Shown: piece after piece, positions 12,800 to 25,792 of the stretch
Position numbering within the stretch: position 1 is the stretch's first letter
Layout: each line of letters begins with the position of its first letter
NCBI GenBank assembly: GCA_029465975.1
Contig: CM055754.1
Span: 186,001-250,000, forward strand
Reading direction: 5' to 3'
Length of the DNA: 64,000 nucleotides
DNA from: Dallia pectoralis
Lineage: Eukaryota > Chordata > Actinopteri > Esociformes > Umbridae
Program-made: the position numbers and the translations under genes
The notes under the pieces: generated by a model
Database searches by the model: none
The model's input: only the letters and a program-made list of their open reading frames with translations
Told to the model about the DNA's origin: nothing

Positions 12800-15700
12800 T
12801 ATTCCGAAAATCACTAGACAACAAATATCACTAGATTATACTGGATTATAGTACATAGTAAAGGTTTACAAATAGTACCAGATAATACTAGATGATAGTA
12901 CATAGTAAAGGTTTACAAATAGTACCAGATTATACTGGATCATAGTAAAGGTTTACCAATAGTACCAGATTATACTGGATCAAAGTAAAGGTTTACCAAT
13001 AGTACCAGATTATACTGGATCATAGTACATAGTAAAGGTTTACCAATAGTACCAGATTATACTGGATCATAGTACATAGTAAAGGTTTACAAATAGTACC
13101 AGATTATACTGGATCATAGTACATAGTAAAGCTTTACAAATAGTACCAGATTATACTGGATGATAGTACATAGTAAAGGTTTACAAATAGTACCAGATTA
13201 TACTGGATCATAGTACATAGTAAAGGCTTGCAAAAGGTACCAGATTATACTGGATCATAGTACATAGTAAAGGTTTACCAATAGTACCAGATTATACTGG
13301 ATCATAGTACATAGTAAAGGTTTACAAATAGTGCCAGATTATACTGGATCATAGTACATAGTAAAGGTTTACAAATAGTACCAGATTATACTGGATCATA
13401 GTACATAGTAAAGGTTTACCAATAGTACCAGATTATACTGGATCATAGTACATAGTAAAGGTTTACAAATAGTACCAGATTATACTGGATCATAGTACAT
13501 AGTAAAGGTTTACAAATAGTACCAGATTATACTGGATCATAGTACATAGTAAAGGTTTACAAATAGTACCAGATTATACTGGATCATAGTACATAGTAAA
13601 GGTTTACCAATAGTACCAGTACTGGATCAGATTATACTGGATCATAGTACATAGTAAAGGTTTACAAATAGTACCAGATTATACTGGATCATAGTACATA
13701 GTAAAGGTTTACAAATAGTACCAGATTATACTGGATCATAGTACATAGTAAAGGTTTACAAAAGTACCAGATTACACTGGATGATAGTACATAGTAAAGG
13801 TTTACAAATAGTACCAGATTATACTGGATCATAGTACATAATAAAGGTTTACAAATAGTACCAGATTATACTGGATCATAGTACATAGTAAAGGTTTACA
13901 AATAGTACCAGATTATACTGGATCATAGTACATAGTAAAGGTTTACAAATAGTACCAGATAATACTGGATGATAGTACATAGTACAGATTATACTGGATC
14001 ATAGTAAGGTTTACAAATAGTAGTAAAGGTTTACAAATAGTACCAGATTATACTGGATCATAGTACATAGTAAAGGTTTACAAATAGTACCAGATTATAC
14101 TGGATCATAGTACATAGTAAAGGTTTACAAATAGTACCAGATTATACTGGATCATAGTACATAGTAAAGGTTTACATAGTACATAGTAAAGGTTTAAAAG
14201 TACCAGATTATACTGGATCATAGTACATAGTAAAGGTTTACAAATAGTACCAGATTATACTGGATGATAGTACATAGTAAAGGTTTACAAATAGTACCAG
14301 ATTATACTGGATCATAGTACATAGTAAAGGTTTACAAATAGTACCAGATTATACTGGATCATAGTACATAGTAAAGGTTTACAAATAGTACCAGATTATA
14401 CTGTACATAGTAAAGGCTTACAAATAGTACCAGACTATACTGGATCATAGTACATAGTAAAGGTTTACAAATAGTACAGAAGGATGATTATAGTAAATAG
14501 TACCAGATTATACTGGATCATAGTACATAGTAAAGGCTTACAAATAGTACCAGATTATACTGGATCATAGTACATAGTAAAGGTTTACAAATAGTACAGA
14601 TTATACTGGATCATAGTACATAGTAAAGGTTTACAAATAGTACCAGATTATACTGGATCATAGTACATAGTAAAGGTTTACAAATAGTACCAGATTATAC
14701 TGGATCATAGTACATAGTAAAGGTTTACAAATAGTACCAGATTATACTGGATCATAGTACATAGTAAAGGCTTACAAATAGTACCAGATTATACTGGATC
14801 ATAGTACATAGTAAAGGTTTACCAATAGTACCAGATTATACTGGATCATAGTACATAGTAAAGGTTTACAAATAGTACCAGATTATACTGGATCATAGTA
14901 CATAGTAGTAAAGGTTTACTGGATCATAGTAATAGTACCAGATTATACTGGATCATAGTACATAGTAAGGTTTACAAATAGTACCAGATTATACTGGATT
15001 TGGACAAATAGTACCAGATTATACTGGATCATAGTACATAGTAAAGGTTTACAAACAGTACCAGATTATACTGGATCATAGTACATAGTAAAGGTTTACA
15101 AATAGTACCAGATTATACTGGATCATAGTACATAGTAAAGGTTTACAAATAGTACCAGATTATACTGGATCATAGTACATAGTAAAGGTTTACAAATAGT
15201 ACCAGATTATACTGGATCATATTACATAGTAAAGGTTTACAAATAGTACCAGATTATACTGGATCATAGTACATAGTAAAGGTTTACAAATTGTACCAGA
15301 TTACACTGGATCATAGTACATAGTAAAGGTTTACCAATAGTACCAGATTATACTGGATCATAGTACATAGTTAAGGTTTACAAAAAGTCCCAGATTATAC
15401 TGGATCATAGTACATAGTAAAGGTTTACAAATAGTACCAGATTATACTGGATCATAGTACATAGTAAAGGTTTACCAATAGTACCAGATTATACTGGATC
15501 ATAGTACATAGTAAAGGTTTACAAATAGTACCAGATTATACTGGATCATAGTACATAGTAAAGGCTTACAAATAGTACCAGATTATACTGGATCATAGTA
15601 CATAGTAAAGGTTTACAAATAGTACCAGATTATACTGTATGATAGTACATAGTAAAGGTTTACAAATAGTACAGATTATACTGGATCATAGTACATAGTA

Positions 15701-16795
15701 AAGGTTTACAAATAGTACCAGATTATACTGGATCATAGTACATAGTAAAGGTTTACAGATAGTACCAGAATATACTGGATCATAGTACATAGTAAAGGCT
15801 TACAAATAGTACCAGATTATACTGGATGATAGTACATAGTAAAAGCTTGCAAAAGGTACCAGATTATACTGGATCATAGTACATAGTAAAGGTTTACAAA
15901 TAGTACCAGATTTTACTGGATCATAGTACATAGTAAAGGTTTACAAATAGTACCAGATTATACTGGATCATAGTACATAGTAAAGGTTTACCAATAGTAC
16001 CAGATTATACTGGATCATAGTACATAGTAAAGGTTTACAAATAGTACCAGATTATACTGGATGATAGTACATAGTAAAGGTTTACAAATAGTACCAGATT
16101 ATACTGGATCATAGTACATAGTAAAAGCTTGCAAAAGGTACCAGAGTATACTGGATCATAGTACATAGTAAAGGTTTACAAATAGTACCAGATTATACTG
16201 GATCATAGTACATAGTAAAGGTTTACCAATAGTACCAGATTATACTGGATCATAGTACATAGTAAAGGTTTACAAACAGTACCAGATTATACTGGATCAT
16301 AGTACATAGTAAAGGTTTACAAATAGTACCAGATTATACTGGATCATAGTACATAGTAAAGGTTTACAAATAGTACCAGATTATACTGGATCATAGTACA
16401 TAGTAAAGGTTTACAAATAGTACCAGATTATACTGGATCATAGTACATAGTAAAGGTTTACAAATAGTACCAGATTATACTGGATCATAGTACATAGTAA
16501 AGGTTTACAAATAGTACCAGATTTTACTGGATCATAGTACATAGTAAAGGTTTACAAATAGTACCAGATTATACTGGATCATAGTACATAGTAAAGGTTT
16601 ACAAATAGTACCAGATTATACTGGATCATAGTACATAGTAAAGGTTTACAACTTGTACCAGATTACACTGGATAATAGTACATAGTTAAGGTTTACAAAT
16701 AGTACCAGATTATACTGGATTATAGTACATAGTAAAGGTTTACCAATAGTACCAGATTATACTGGATCATAGTACATAGTAAAGGTTCACAATAA
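12800..16795. repeat. About 47-bp minisatellite array, about 4 kb
   Basis: More than 80 copies of a unit containing taccagattatactggatca and tagtacatagtaaaggttta. Divergent and truncated copies appear at about 13990-14030, 14170-14200, 14400-14510 and 14895-15010, with homogeneous blocks between. No gene is inside it. Confidence 0.95.
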
Positions 16796-17689
16796 ACAAG
16801 TTGCACTTCTTATCATGATGATAAAATGAACCAGATGTCGGGAACCGGTTTGTAAAACCTGAAGCAAAAATGTCTAACTCTGGGTACAAACTTCATCACA
16901 AGGTAATTACCAATTTAACCAATCGTGAAAGAACAAGCAGCAAAACTAAAAGCTAATCGTTGCAGTCAGTGAAATATCTAAACATTTACAGAACAGCCAG
17001 TGTTCTAAAATGATGATGATTATTTGATCTTGTTGCCTGCTGGCAGGAACACTGTTTCAGTCATCTAAAGTGTACACTAATTTAATGATTGCACTACATT
17101 ACAAAATCTTTGACTATGTTTGCGTCAAAACATGCTTTTACCAGATAGACAATATATATCTCTATAAAATGTTTCTATGGCAACAATAGAACAATACAAC
17201 AGTACCACAACAGCCACTCATAAGCTAAGTTAGGGTTAAGGTTTAAGGTTAGGTTTAAGGGTTAGGGTTACTTTTAAGGGTTAGGGTTATGTTTACAGGG
17301 GAAGGCTGTCTCAGCAGACCTCCTGTCCTTCTGCTCGTCTCCTTTCTGTGGACCGCAGGCTAATAGATACGCCATGAAAAATGACTTCTGGCAAGCGCCT
17401 TTGCACACGATACGTGACACATTCTCGGGGACTCACCAATTACACTGGTGTGTCCCTGTCTTCCCCATCCGGACTACTGCCTTCTGGGAATCCTCTTATC
17501 AATGTGGGAGAAGGCACAGAAGGAAATGCCTCTGTAACTGGAGGAGTGTGCACTCTGCTGTTTGTGCTGTGTTCCCACTCAGTCCACAGTGACGCATTAC
17601 CATGCAGAGTGTTGTTCATAATGTCTAGTGAAATTACAGAGTTCTGGGAGAGGAGAAAGGATGAGAACGGGCGAGTTCTGGACATCCTG
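16796..17689. other. Spacer with telomere-like motifs, no gene recognised
   Basis: A run of degenerate TTAGGG-type motifs (gttagggttaaggtttaagg and relatives) lies at about 17228-17292. Open frames of 72-118 codons at 17374-17737 have no recognisable homology and run into the next minisatellite, so they are not called. Confidence 0.45.
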
Positions 17690-18420
17690 TACTATAACTG
17701 GACATTCTGTTCTATAACGGGACATCCTGTACTATAACGGGACATCCTGTACTATAACTGGGCATCCTGTACTATAACTGGACATCCTGTACTATAACGG
17801 GACATCCTGTACTATAACTGGGCATCCTGTACTATAACTGGACATCCTGTACTATAACTGGACATCCTGTACTATAGCTGGACATTCTGTTCTATAACTG
17901 GACATCCTGTACTATAGCTGGACATCCTGTACTATAACTGGACATCCTGTACAATAACTGGACATCCTGTGCTATAACTGGACATCCTGTGCTATAACTG
18001 GACATCATGTACTATAACTGGACATCCTGTACTATAGCTGGACATCCTGTACTATAACTGGACATCCTGTACTATAACTGGACATCCTGTACTATAGCTG
18101 GACATTCTGTTCTATAACTGGACATCCTGTACTATAGCTGGACATCCTGTACTATAACTGGACATCCTGTTCTATAACTGGACATCCTGTACTATAACTG
18201 GACATCCTGTACTATAACTGGACATCCTGTACTATAACTGGACATCGTGTACTATAACTGGACATCCTGTACTATAACTGGACATCCTGTACTATAACTG
18301 GACATCCTGTACTATAACTGGACATCCTGTACTATAACTGGACATCCTGTTCTATAATTGGACATCCTGTACTATAACTGGACATCCTGTACTTTAACTG
18401 GACATCCTGTACTATAACTG
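17690..18420. repeat. 20-bp minisatellite, about 36 copies
   Basis: Copies of ctggacatcctgtactataa with gctg, acgg and ttctgttc variants. The unit is exactly 20 bp nearly throughout. Confidence 0.95.
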
Positions 18421-18775
18421 GATGTTTCACAATTGGGTGCACCAGCATGTTCACATCCTCACCTCCAACAAGCACCACCTGTGGTGGGGATGTTACATAC
18501 TTGAACCTGGACATTTCTTTTTCTGCATCCTGCTCACACATCTAGACACTGCTCCTTTGCACAATTCAGATACATATTACACATTCTATATTTACCCAGT
18601 ACATATGCCTACTAGACAGGGTTTCTGGACTGTTAGGGTTGCATGTTTTTTGCTTTGTTATGTGTATGTTTTGAAAATGTGTGTTCTTGCAGAAATAAAT
18701 CACTGTGTTTGTAAACAGACTTGGCGAATGAACCAGATTCTGATTCTGAAACAATAAATGTCTTCAATAATTCCA
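18421..18775 (+). mobile_element. Possible retroelement 3' remnant
   Basis: The stretch ends with cttggcgaatgaaccagatt followed by ctgattctga and a short A-rich end at about 18720-18760. GATTCT-repeat tails of this type end several fish non-LTR elements. The 5' part is too degraded to place. Confidence 0.35.
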
Positions 18776-19235
18776 CAGATGTCAATAGAAATGGGCATAT
18801 TATATTTATTGCACAAAGCAGATGCTATCCAACTTAATATATATGCAACCCAAAAGGAAGTCTTTGGACAAAAGAGAACACAGTAAAAAAGGCTCAAATA
18901 AATAGGGACGTTCATGGAAAAAGAACAGTTTGTTACGCAATAAATGTTAAATATCTTGGCAGGTCCTGCTTAGCCGTCGCTCACATTGACAAGCAATCAC
19001 CATTTAATGAAATATGTTTATATTCCTTGAATTTGAGGAGAACTATGTGAAAATGTGTATTCTAAATAATAATAATAATAATAATACAGGATCAACAGCT
19101 AAAGAGAGCATGTCAGTAAAGGGAACTTTTTGGATGATAACGACTGGAAAAGCAGAGCTTTTTTTCTCAGTCAACTAACCTGAACAAACCCTGAACAAAC
19201 AAAAATCCAGAAAATCACATTGTATGATTAAAAAG
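18776..19235. other. Single-copy AT-rich spacer
   Basis: Contains a short (aat)n tract at about 19067-19085. No other feature was seen. Confidence 0.45.
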
Positions 19236-19902
19236 AAATCATTGTGTAGATGTGTGTGAATGTAGATTGTGTAGATGTGTGTGAAAGTAGATTGTGTAGA
19301 TGTGTGTGAATGTAGATTGTGTAGATGTGTGTGAATGTAGATTGTGTAGATGTGTGTAAATGTAGATTGTGTAGATGTGTGTGAATGTAGATTGTGTAGA
19401 TGTGTGTAAATGTAGATTGTGTAGATGTGTGTGAATGTAGATTGTGTAGATGTGTGTGAATGTAGATTGTGTAGATGTGTGTGAATGTAGATTGTGTAGA
19501 TGTGTGTGAATGTAGATTGTGTAGATGTGTGTGAATGTAGATTGTGTAGATGTGTGTGAAAGTAGATTGTGTAGATGTGTGTAAATGTAGATTGTGTAGA
19601 TGTGTGTGAATGTAGATTGTGTAGATGTGTGTAAATGTAGATTGTGTAGATGTGTGTGAATGTAGATTGTGTAGATGTGTGTGAATGTAGATTGTGTAGA
19701 TGTGTGTGAATGTAGATTGTGTAGATGTGTGTGAATGTAGATTGTGTAGATGTGTGTGAATGTAGATTGTGTAGATGTGTGTGAATGTAGATTGTGTAGA
19801 TGTGTGTGAATGTAGATTGTGTAGATGTGTGTGAATGTAGATTGTGTAGATGTGTGTGAATGTAGATTGTGTAGATGTGTGTGAATGTAGATTGTGTAGA
19901 CA
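19236..19902. repeat. 25-bp minisatellite, about 26 copies
   Basis: Copies of tgtagattgtgtagatgtgt followed by gtgaa, with gtaaa and aagtag variants. All three minus frames are open through it because the unit lacks stops on that strand. Confidence 0.95.
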
Positions 19903-20189
19903 CATTCAAATGTGTAAAAGCAGCCTTTCAACATATTCACAGAAGATGCATGGCCCTCACTGTTTAAATAGTTTGGCACCAAAACATCTGACACATTATT
20001 CTCTCCCCTACAAAAACATCTCATCATTTCACTTCGCAGCTATTTTTAGCCCAGCAAATGGCACACCTGTAGGATTTCCTTAAACAGCACTCAATTCACT
20101 TTGTGTGAGATTGTATGACTAGAACAGCAGCCTACCATATAACTGTATACCCTTGAACTGTATACCATAGATCGTTAAGCTGCATGTAT

Positions 20190-20690
20190 AACTATATAAC
20201 CTGTCCTATTGTATAAACCCTAGAACTATATAACCTGTCCTATTGTGTATAAACCCTAGAACTATATAACCTGTCCTATTGTATAAACCCTAGAACTATA
20301 TAACCTGTCCTATTGTGTATAAACCCTAGAACTATATAACCTGTCCTATTGTATAAACCCTAGAACTATATAACCTGTCCTATTGTATAAACCCTAGAAC
20401 TATATAACCTGTCCTATTGTGTATAAACCCTAGAACTATATAACCTGTCCTATTTTATAAACCCTAGAACTATATAACCTGTCCTATTGTGTATAAACCC
20501 TAGAACTATATAACCTGTCCTATTGTGTATAAACCCTAGAACTATATAACCTGTCCTATTGTATAAACCCTAGAACTATATAACCTGTCCTATTATATAA
20601 ACCCTAGAACTATATAACCTGTCCTATTGTATAAACCCTAGAACTATATAACCTGTCCTATTGTGTATAAACCCTAGAACTATATAACCT
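20190..20690. repeat. 34/36-bp minisatellite, about 14 copies
   Basis: Units contain ccctagaactatataacctg and tcctattgtgtataaa. Two length classes differ by one GT. Confidence 0.94.
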
Positions 20691-20694
20691 ATAT

Positions 20695-21790
20695 AAACTA
20701 TATAATCTCTATATAGGACAGCATCTCTATATAGGACAGTATCTCTCTATAGGACAGTATCTTTATATAGAGGACAGTATCTCTATATAGGACGGTATCT
20801 CTATATAGGACGGTATCTCTATAGAGGACGGTATCTCTATATAGGACGGTATCCCTATATAGGACGGTATCTCAATATAGGACGGTATCCCTATATAGGA
20901 CGGTATCACTATCTCTATATAGGACGGTATCTCTATATAGGACGGTATCTCTATAGAGAGGAGGGTATCTCTATATAGAGGACGGTATCTCTATATGGAG
21001 GACGGTATCTCTATATAGGACTGTATCTCTCTATAGGACAGTATCTCTCTATAGGACAGTATCTTTATATAGAGGACAGTATCTCTATATAGGACGGTAT
21101 CTCTATATAGGACGGTATCTCTATAGAGGACGGTATCTCTATATAGGACGGTATCCCTATATAGGACGGTATCTCTATATAGGACGGTATCCCTATATAG
21201 GACGGTATCACTATCTCTATATAGGACGGTATCTCTATATAGGACGGTATCCCTATATAGGACGGTATCCATATAGAGGACGGTATCACTATCTCTATAT
21301 AGGACGGTATCTCTATATAGGACGGTATCTCTATAGAGAGGAGGGTATCTCTATATAGAGGACGGTATCTCTATATGGAGGACGGTATCTCTATATAGAG
21401 GACGGTATCTCTATATAGGACGGTATCTCTATATAGGACGGTATCTCTATATAGGACGGTATCTCTATATAGGACGGTATCTCTATATAGAGGACAGAAT
21501 CTCTATATAGAGGACAGTATCTCTCTATAGAGGACAGAATCTCTATATAGAGGACAGTATCTCTCTATAGAGGACAGTATCTCTATATAGAGGACAGTAT
21601 CTCTATATAGAGGACAGTATCTCTATATAGAGGACAGTATCTCTATATAGGACAGTATCTCTATATAGGACAGTATCTCTATATAGGACAGTATCTCTAT
21701 ATAGGACAGTATCTCTCTATAGGACAGTATCTCTCTATAGGACAGTATCTCTCTATAGGACAGTATCTCTCTATAGGACAGTATCTCTAC
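20695..21790. repeat. 18/20-bp AT-rich repeat, about 1.1 kb
   Basis: Copies of gacggtatctctatatag, with gacagt and agagga variants. A block at about 20725-20995 recurs at about 21035-21385, showing higher-order duplication. Confidence 0.93.
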
Positions 21791-22105
21791 TCCAATAGTA
21801 CATTTACAGGGGGAGTCATATCGTTCCTCTTTCTGGTCCTTGTCTCTGCGTCACATCTCAAACAGCAGCAAAACAATAGTTCAGTACAGCCCTCCTTAAG
21901 CTGTGTCCTACTGCCCTCTTGTGGTCTGAGAGAGTCTGTATGTACTTCAGTCATCCTAAGAAATTACAGCTTCTGGAAAGAGGGCTTTGAAAGAAAGTCT
22001 ACTTAGCCTAATTACAAGCTGCTTGTGTACATATACATGGAGTGCACCTTAAGTTGAACCCACATTGACATTCATTACCTAAATGCACAATTGGTTACAT
22101 CCCCA
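21791..22105. other. Single-copy spacer
   Basis: About 315 bp with no recognised feature between two arrays. Confidence 0.45.
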
Positions 22106-22284
22106 CAGGGAATATACGTGTTCATATTTAGAGCATCAGGGGGAATATACGTGTTCATATTTAGAGCATCAGGGGGAATATACGTGTTCATATTTAGAGC
22201 ATCAGGGGGAACATACGTGTTCATATTTAGAGCATCAGGGGGAATATACGTGTTCATATTTAGAGCATCAGGGGGAATATACGT
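22106..22284. repeat. 33-bp minisatellite, about 6 copies
   Basis: Copies of gggggaatatacgtgttcat followed by atttagagcatca. Confidence 0.94.
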
Positions 22285-22344
22285 GGATTGTACAATGAGT
22301 TCAATCTTTTTACTGGATATTCAAAGAGGTATATATATACTGTA

Positions 22345-22556
22345 CATATACATTCAGTGCATATGAAAAGTCTACACACCCCAGTTTTTTGTGATGTGAA
22401 AACATTTGACAAAGATAAATCATGTCAGATCTTTTTCCACCTTTAATGTGACCTATAACATGAAAAAAAACATTACAATAACCTGGTAGCATTAGTCTGC
22501 ACACCCTTAAACTAATACTTTGTTGAAGCACCTTTTGATTTTATCCAACTTCTTGA
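22345..22556 (-). mobile_element. Tc1-like transposon end fragment
   Basis: gtgcatatgaaaagtctaca, gataaatcatgtcagatctt and aactaatactttgttgaagc match, from memory, the non-coding end of a Tc1-like element widespread in fish. It belongs to the same family as the copies near 30.2 and 38.4 kb. It is truncated before the transposase. Confidence 0.6.
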
Positions 22557-22576
22557 CAGGCGTCTCGCCGGCGGGA

Positions 22577-22665
22577 CGCTTGCAGTACCCTATACAACCA
22601 CTAGGGTTACTTGCAGTACCCTATACAACCACTAGGGTTACTTGCAGTAGCCTAAACAACCACTA
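22577..22665. repeat. About 31-bp repeat, 3 copies
   Basis: Three copies of cttgcagtaccctatacaac then cactagggtta. CCCTA and TAGGG within the unit form a small inverted repeat. The third copy is diverged. Confidence 0.8.
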
Positions 22666-23660
22666 CAACCTCTACACAAAGATCGCGAATTCAAAAACGT
22701 CCGTTTAATAATATACTACATACTTATATTGTGCATAAAGGTTAGAATCTCCCCTTTCTAAAACAGCTAAAACACAGACCGTTTTATTAGCAATTGAAAG
22801 GACTGCTAATGGCGCTGATGACGTCATCATACTTTTTAACCAAAGCGATAAAATAGTATAATATTGTACATACATCAGCCAAAGTTGATCGTTTTTCATT
22901 TCCTATATTCCCAGGGATATTATTAGCATCGTTTATGATCCATAGTATTCCATAATTATCGATTTTCAGGCGAGAATATATGTTAACAACTTTCAACACG
23001 ATCTATTTCACTCACAATAGACCATTTACGCAAAAAAACGAAATACGTCAAGGACGGGTAAACCCAGTTCCGGTGTAAGCTTTGTTAACGGAGAAATGAC
23101 AGCTAACCGTGGAGTGGTGTGACTTTGTTTCCGATACATTATCAAATTTAACTGTGGAAAGAATTTGGCGTGATGACTCATTCATAGCGGAAACGAAAGA
23201 TAAATTAGATTTATATTTATATGGCACATGCATGAATGCATACCTTGAATTCCACTAATCTCGTCTTTACCAATCAGTTTTGCCTTCTGTCTTACTGTTG
23301 ATGAACTGTAATTATCAGTTGATGTTACACATACATACCAAAAAATTAAAGGATGCATCATTTTGACCAAAAGTGTTTTAATTGTTCTTTTCATGTTTTA
23401 GTGAAATCAGTCACGTTTCAACCGAAAAATATTAAGAATATAACAATTATATTTAATTTGATGTTTACGAGGTGGGAACACCAAATTATTTACATACTAT
23501 TTACACGTTATACATTATTTACATACAAAACATGAATTCATTCACTCTTCAAAACAAAAAAGGTCCTTGATAATTTGCTAAAACACAGCAGTTAAGCCAG
23601 ATCTGATTCACACTGACAATCAGCGTGAGCGGCACAGGAGAGTCCCAGATGTGAAAGGAC

Positions 23661-24015
23661 CTAATCCGCTGCCTTATCCAGAGCACCTGTAAAGATAAAG
23701 AAATTAAAAACCAGTCAACATATTTATGCTACCGTTTAACACAACACAGAACAGTAATCAAGTCATGTCAACAATCTTACCTGCAGGTGGGTGTGTCACG
23801 TAGTCGTGATACATCCTTACTGCCTTAGCCACCATGGTGCTATCTTCACAGCATAGCTGGATAGACTGACGTTTGAAGGTTCTGTCATATACTGACTCGC
23901 TTCTCAAAGGAGAAGTAAAATGGTTCCAAGGGAATAGGCTCGGGACAACACCACTCTTCAGGCGACGAACGACGAGCCACCAACATCCGGAGCAAAGTGC
24001 CGGCTGCAGACATAA
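23661..24015 (-). CDS. Candidate 3' exons of an unidentified gene
   Basis: I do not recognise this. On the minus strand a segment ending at 23781 reads KRQSIQLCCEDSTMVAKAVR, then MYHDYVTHPPA, and stops at a consensus-like donor (GTAAGATTG). A second segment, 23686-23661, follows a good polypyrimidine acceptor (ttctttatctttacag) and continues in frame with GALDKAAD and TAG. The 5' limit is unclear. An ATG at 24015 opens MSAAGTLLRMLVARR but hits TGA before joining the first frame. The L1 at 24197 is just upstream on this strand. This could be a small real gene, a pseudogene, or chance. Confidence 0.3.
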
Positions 24016-24183
24016 CTCCCTCTTTTTATATCAAATCTGTTCCCTTCCTCTCTTCAGATCGCCTGTATATATTTGGGTTTCAGGTTTGGATCCACAGAAA
24101 ATAATGAAATGAAAGGTAGGGCTGTTTTTGGGTGGAAGAGGAACAGCCTGGAACACAACAGAAACTGTGACTCTTCGACTCGT

Positions 24184-24196
24184 ATCTGCCGCTACG
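24184..24196. repeat. Target-site duplication of the L1, left copy
   Basis: atctgccgctacg here is repeated exactly at 29602-29614, just after the poly(A) tail. This marks a target-primed insertion. Confidence 0.93.
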
Positions 24197-24446
24197 GGGA
24201 GAGCCGGCAAGATGGCGGTGTGAGTGCACGTACGCTTCGGAGCTGTTCATATTTAGACTCGCATTTGAGTGAAATATAGTTTTTTAGTATATTGTATGTG
24301 TAGTATATTGTTGGAGGTATCTTAATGAAGAGCTGAGTGCATCTTGTCAACGTTATTAAGCTCGTATTGTGTAGTATTAGCGCCTCTTAACGACACACGT
24401 GGGGGACTAAAATCATTACTAGCTAGCATACCACAACTACTGCAGC

Positions 24447-25289
24447 ATGCAGGGACGAACGGACAATCCGCTGATGAACAACTTACACGACTACTGTATG
24501 GCAGATGCACCTGTGATTTCCCTCGGGGACCCAGATCTCCCCCATCCCCCCGTAACTCCTTCCACAACTCCCTCAAAACCTCCTGCACCAAAAAAATTGA
24601 AGTCGCAGCGCTCCTTGGATCTAGACAGTGAAGGTATTGTACAGAAAATATCAGCCATCTTCAACACGAGAATGGACTCTCTGGAAAAGAGTGTGGAGAG
24701 AATGATCTCTAACAATACACTGAAGATTGAGGGGCTGAAGAAGACTGTTGATTTTGCCTGCGCTGAGATCCGTGGAGTGAAAGATAAATTGACACACATT
24801 GATGACCGAGTCAAGGTGGCGGAGAAAAAGGCGAGTCAAATGGAACAACGTATTACTGAACTGGAGAACTACTCGCATCGGTGGAACCTGCGACTCTACG
24901 GTGTGGCTGAAAACAAAGAGCAGAACGTCCGCCAAGAGGTTATACACATCTGTCAGACCATCCTACCGGAGCACAAGGCTAAACTCCCCGATGTTATTGA
25001 CTCAGTGCACCGTCTGGGCCAACCAAAGAAAGATGCCACCAAGCCTCGAGGGATAATTCTACAGTTTGGTGCCCGTATTTACCGCGACGCTGTCTGGAAA
25101 GCTGCTAAGAAGTCCTCCTTTCTTCAAAACAACAAGCTACGTTTTGCAGAAGACCTGTCCCCAGCAGTCAGAGAGCGGAGGATGCAGCTGTGGCCGCTGG
25201 TGGCTAAAGCGAGAGAACAAGGGAAAGCTGCTTACTTCGTGGGAGGTCGAGCCTTTGCCAACGGGGCTGAACTGTTTCCTGATACCTGA
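24447..25289 (+). CDS. L1 ORF1 protein (RNA-binding chaperone)
   Basis: 280 residues, intact. It has an N-terminal low-complexity segment, then a coiled-coil-like region (about 75-135: EKSVERM..., AEKKASQMEQRITELENYSH), then the RRM and C-terminal region typical of L1 ORF1 (WNLRLYGVAE, RPR-like KPRGIILQF, SPAVRERRMQLWPLVAKAR). In this family the protein trimerises and coats the element's RNA. The start is the first ATG of the open frame; its 250-bp 5' leader fits a full-length element. No frame break was seen. Confidence 0.88.
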   Translation: MQGRTDNPLMNNLHDYCMADAPVISLGDPDLPHPPVTPSTTPSKPPAPKKLKSQRSLDLDSEGIVQKISAIFNTRMDSLEKSVERMISNNTLKIEGLKKTVDFACAEIRGVKDKLTHIDDRVKVAEKKASQMEQRITELENYSHRWNLRLYGVAENKEQNVRQEVIHICQTILPEHKAKLPDVIDSVHRLGQPKKDATKPRGIILQFGARIYRDAVWKAAKKSSFLQNNKLRFAEDLSPAVRERRMQLWPLVAKAREQGKAAYFVGGRAFANGAELFPDT

Positions 25290-25792
25290 AAGTGGTAAAC
25301 GCCACACATGTCAACAGGTGCCTTAAGCCAAGTTAAGCTATAATTAACTGATGTTTTTCATTCACTGTGTTTAGGTTTGTCTATCTGTTCTGAGAAGCAC
25401 TTTATTGCTTTAATATTTCTCTAAGGGCTGATGAGCACGTTCATATCACTCAACTGAATATGTTTACAAGACAATATCTTTTACATCCAGTCAAATTCTG
25501 TGCAATGTCCTAGAGGCTAGCACTTTATGTATATTATTGGCTAATAACTGGTATGTGCTAATTTGTCAACTGAGAACCTAGATACCTCTTTACTTTCTAC
25601 TAGTTTCACTATGCACTTTTTATTTAAGTTAAAATTGAGCAGCTCCTTACAGTAAGGTTAAAGGTTAAAGCCTAGTTTCATCCAAACTTTACTGATTACA
25701 TTGTTCTATCTGTTGTTGTTAATACGTCTTTATCTATCACTACTCTCAATGCCAGGGGGATAAGGAATATTGTTAAGCGCAAGGCGTTATTT

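Noticed and set aside
17374..17737. Plus-strand frames of 72 and 118 codons before the 20-bp array
   Set aside because: Two overlapping frames with no recognisable similarity, and the longer one ends inside a minisatellite.
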